Virus record (IMG/VR): IMGVR_UViG_3300017917_003528
Span: 1-33,613 of that record
Length of the DNA stretch: 33,613 nucleotides
Source of the DNA: a virus
Direction: 5' to 3' (one strand)
Shown here: positions 31,442-33,613 of the stretch, piece after piece
Layout: every line of letters starts with the position of its first letter
How positions within the stretch are numbered: position 1 is the stretch's first letter
Made by a program: the position numbers and the translations under genes
The notes under the pieces: model-generated
Seen by the model: the letters and a program-made list of their open reading frames with translations, nothing else
Told to the model about the DNA's origin: nothing
Databases searched by the model: none

Positions 31442-32760
31442 TATTTTTTCTGTTTAGCAGTTGGACCTTTTCCACCACCTTTTGCTTTATAAGCCGCTAC
31501 TGCTCCAGCAATAGCACCTGCTGCTTTAGCTGATTTACCTTGGCCTTGGATTTTTTTCTTTAAAGTTTCGTATGATTCGTTAGTTTCATCTTTGGCTTTC
31601 ATTTTTTTATCCCAAAATCCTTTTGGTAAACCTTCTTTTAATTTTTTAGCTATTTTATCTTTAACTTCTTCAGCAAAAATATTAGCCATTTGTCTTTCTT
31701 TTTTACGTTGAGCAGACACAGCATCCATATCTTCTAAATCACCTTTCATTTTAGCCATTTCTAAATCATTTTTAGCGGCTGCTGGTTCCATTCTATTAAT
31801 GAAGAATTCAGCTGTTTCTAAATCGCCTGAATTAATTAGGCTTCTAACTTTTTGGTAAAATGCAGGCTGTACAAAGTTTTTAATTTTATATAATCTAGCA
31901 GCTAACATTTCATCTTGACCAATTTCATCTTCATTCATCATTGGAGGCATAGGCTCACCTTCATGAGGTTCTTCACCTGTTAATGCATCTACCATAGCAT
32001 CAATTTTAGGTTCGTTCATTTCAAACTCTAAATAATGCTTAGCACCATCTAAATTTTCTTTAGCTGTAGTGATTTTAGCTTGCCACCAAGCAGGAAAATC
32101 ATATTCACCACCTGTTTCTTCTAATTCTTCTAGAATAGCATATAATTCCATAGCGTATTTACCAATATGGTATAGTTCGGCTTTAATCATATGTGGCTCG
32201 TTATCTTCATGACCTAAATCAATATCTTCATCTAAATCAACACCTCTACCTTTTAAAATATCAGCTTTAGTTACTTTACCATCACCAGTTAAATCAGGGA
32301 ATTCTTTTTTAGTTTCTTTAATTTTTAAAGTACTATTGTCAGGACCATTAGGAGCATATTGGTTATATAAAGCTTTAGCTTCATCTCCTTGTCCTGCTGC
32401 TTCAAGGTCTTTCATAATTTTTCTAATTTGACTTTGTTGTGCTGAACCATTGCTGTATGCTCTATTGTCATCTGACATCATATACCACCAATCATGGGTT
32501 TTTAGTAATGATTCTAAAGTATCAAGTAAATTAGATGAATCTTCTTCTTTCATTAATGAAGATTTAACGAGTTCTTTTAGTTTTTCTTTGTTCATTGTTT
32601 CGGCTTGTTTTTTAGCTATGTTGGTAGCCCTTCCATACATAACTGCTTCCGCGTCCTTACCATAGCGTTTTACTAGGGCATTTTTTTGTTTTTTAAGGTT
32701 TTTTAAAACCTCTTCACGTTTTTCTAATTCAGCTTTGGTAAGTTCGCGTTCGTTAAGCAT
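31441..32760 (-). CDS. Putative head-core protein with EF-hand/dockerin-like calcium loop
   Basis: 439 residues, highly charged, mostly helical. The N-terminal part (TKAELEKREEVLKNLKKQKN, KRYGKDAEAVMYGRATNIAKK) recurs in head regions of many T4-like phages. Residues 156-167 read DLTGDGKVTKAD, a 12-residue calcium-binding loop with D156, T158, D160, K162, T164 and D167, typical of dockerin/EF-hand loops. HMIKAELYHIGKYAMELYAI and FPAWWQAKITTAKENL near 200-240 form a conserved helical domain. The C-terminus is Lys/Gly/Ala-rich and basic. A prohead-core or internal role is inferred from composition and neighbours. Its stop overlaps the next ATG (TAATG). Confidence 0.65.
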   Translation of the reverse strand: MLNERELTKAELEKREEVLKNLKKQKNALVKRYGKDAEAVMYGRATNIAKKQAETMNKEKLKELVKSSLMKEEDSSNLLDTLESLLKTHDWWYMMSDDNRAYSNGSAQQSQIRKIMKDLEAAGQGDEAKALYNQYAPNGPDNSTLKIKETKKEFPDLTGDGKVTKADILKGRGVDLDEDIDLGHEDNEPHMIKAELYHIGKYAMELYAILEELEETGGEYDFPAWWQAKITTAKENLDGAKHYLEFEMNEPKIDAMVDALTGEEPHEGEPMPPMMNEDEIGQDEMLAARLYKIKNFVQPAFYQKVRSLINSGDLETAEFFINRMEPAAAKNDLEMAKMKGDLEDMDAVSAQRKKERQMANIFAEEVKDKIAKKLKEGLPKGFWDKKMKAKDETNESYETLKKKIQGQGKSAKAAGAIAGAVAAYKAKGGGKGPTAKQKK

Positions 32761-32765
32761 AATTA

Positions 32766-32936
32766 TTATTTTTTATCTTCGTCGATAGAGGCTTTGCGAT
32801 ATTCAGAAACTAATTTCTTAATTTCACCTAACGCTTTTCTAGCACGACCGTGAGCAGCTTTAGTAGTTTTAGCATGTTCAGCTTTAAACTCTTCAAATAA
32901 TAACTCCATTTTTTCAAATAATTCTTGTGTGTTCAT
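32766..32936 (-). CDS. Hc1/histone-H1-like DNA-binding protein
   Basis: 56 residues from ATG at 32936 to TAA at 32766-32768, filling the gap between its neighbours. The protein begins MNTQELFEKMELLFEEF, a helix, followed by KTTKAAHGRARKALGEIKK and LVSEYRKASIDEDKK. This matches the short Hc1-type histone-H1-like proteins of Bacteroidota, which share an acidic first helix, a NKAAGTRARK-like core and a basic second helix. In the host family it is thought to bind and compact DNA. In the phage it could act in the head or on the host nucleoid. The upstream sequence is A-rich with no Shine-Dalgarno. Confidence 0.75.
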   Translation of the reverse strand: MNTQELFEKMELLFEEFKAEHAKTTKAAHGRARKALGEIKKLVSEYRKASIDEDKK

Positions 32937-32942
32937 ATACTT

Positions 32943-33613
32943 TTATTTTAAAATTTTCTTTAACATTGGGAACATAGATTCATTTAAATTCTCAGATTGA
33001 GTAGATAAATTATCTATTTTTTTCAAAAGTTCAGGAGAACCTTGTTTATATAAATAATAAGCTAATCCTTCTAATCCTCCTCTACCATCATTATATTTTT
33101 CTGCAAAAGTGTTTAATGCATCTAAAGTAACTACTTTATTTTTAATTAAATCTTTTAAGAATTTCATAAATATTTTTGGGTTATTAGAACCAAAAACTGG
33201 TTTTGAATTAGCACGAAGAAATAACCAATATTTATCATAGCTTTTTGGGTATGTATCTCTAAAGTCAGGTCTAATATAAGATAAAATTACTTGATGCATT
33301 CCATCAGAAGGTGTTCCTTCTTCTTCATTTAAATTCTCAGCTACAGCACCTTTAGGTTTTTCAACAACATGAGAACGTGTAAAGAAAGTAATTGTATTAC
33401 CAATTTGATCTGTTAATTTAGGATCTCCTAATTGTTGAGCAGCTGCTTGAGCTTGAGTTAAAGCATCTTGTACTGCTTTTACATTAGGATCAACTTCGTC
33501 TGTAGTAACATCTACTGTAGTATCTACTTCCTCATCACCTGTTGGTTCTTCAGCTGGTGCTTCTTCAGCGTCTGCTTCTTCATCAGCTTCTAACATGTTT
33601 TCCATTTCTTTTA
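32943..33613 (-). CDS. Acidic internal-type protein, probably truncated at window edge
   Basis: Ends at TAA 32943-32945. A Met codon lies at 33605 (MENMLEADEEADAEE), but the frame stays open upstream to the window edge, so the true start may lie outside. At least 220 residues. The first 60 are extremely Glu/Asp/Ala-rich, then a helical stretch (ALTQAQAAAQQLGD), a folded domain (MHQVILSYIRPDFRDTYPK, FMKFLKDLIKNKVVTLDALN), and a C-terminus ENLNESMFPMLKKILK. LNE|S and an earlier ENLNE|E are possible gp21 sites. No family is recognised. The composition matches the neighbouring core-type proteins. Confidence 0.65.
   Translation of the reverse strand, partial: KEMENMLEADEEADAEEAPAEEPTGDEEVDTTVDVTTDEVDPNVKAVQDALTQAQAAAQQLGDPKLTDQIGNTITFFTRSHVVEKPKGAVAENLNEEEGTPSDGMHQVILSYIRPDFRDTYPKSYDKYWLFLRANSKPVFGSNNPKIFMKFLKDLIKNKVVTLDALNTFAEKYNDGRGGLEGLAYYLYKQGSPELLKKIDNLSTQSENLNESMFPMLKKILK

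Overview
The window is an AT-rich stretch (roughly two thirds A+T by eye) of a T4-like tailed phage. The recognisable core is large terminase (gp17), portal (gp20), prohead protease (gp21), acidic scaffold (gp22), major capsid protein (gp23) and neck proteins resembling gp13-gp14-gp15. Every supported gene lies on the minus strand, so the region is read from right to left, with gaps mostly of a few bases or TAATG overlaps. A Bacteroidota host is likely. Start codons lack Shine-Dalgarno sequences and often follow A-rich leaders. A small Hc1/histone-H1-like protein of the Bacteroidota kind is encoded, and two promoters fit the Bacteroidota TTTG / TAnnTTTG pattern. The host call is inference.

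Layout in transcription order. (1) 33613-27224: head-interior or core-like proteins (acidic, Lys/Glu-rich, several with LNE/LKE-type candidate gp21 sites), the Hc1-like protein, a possible nuclease-fold protein, a GIY-YIG homing endonuclease, a four-cysteine protein and a cupin-like protein. (2) 27171-24931: a cargo-like block with an upstream terminator and its own host-type promoters, encoding an FAD-dependent oxidoreductase, a small WEGPA-motif protein and a NadR/AAA_28-like P-loop kinase. (3) 24919-14500: packaging and head assembly (two small proteins, terminase, portal, three conserved unknowns, protease, scaffold, capsid), with terminators after the protease and after the capsid gene. 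(4) 14383-12054: an auxiliary metabolic block with a guanidino-modifying enzyme (DDAH/amidinotransferase superfamily), a phosphatidylserine decarboxylase and PhoH. (5) 12016-2792: an adhesion and fibre locus with a BppU-like adaptor, two paralogous beta-rich proteins (one carrying an inserted discoidin domain), a 1043-residue fibre with GSGRF repeats, a LamG/GH54-like protein and small virion-like proteins. (6) 2709-1: neck proteins gp13, gp14, gp15 and the start of another virion protein.

The most unusual signals are these. An intercistronic element with minus-strand consensus TAATATTTATAAT sits just before at least eleven start codons; in five cases its first three bases are the stop codon of the preceding gene. 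It is the reverse complement of the T4 late-promoter octamer. The two host-type promoters match each other at 27 of 30 compared positions and serve only the oxidoreductase block. The adjacent, translationally coupled guanidino-enzyme and PS decarboxylase genes both keep their expected catalytic residues. Several putative head proteins have a possible gp21 cleavage site at residue 9 or 10, like T4 capsid-targeting sequences.

No tRNA, rRNA, CRISPR array, insertion sequence or integrase was seen. No tail sheath (gp18) or tube (gp19) gene lies between terminase and portal, where T4 has them; they are presumably elsewhere in the genome.
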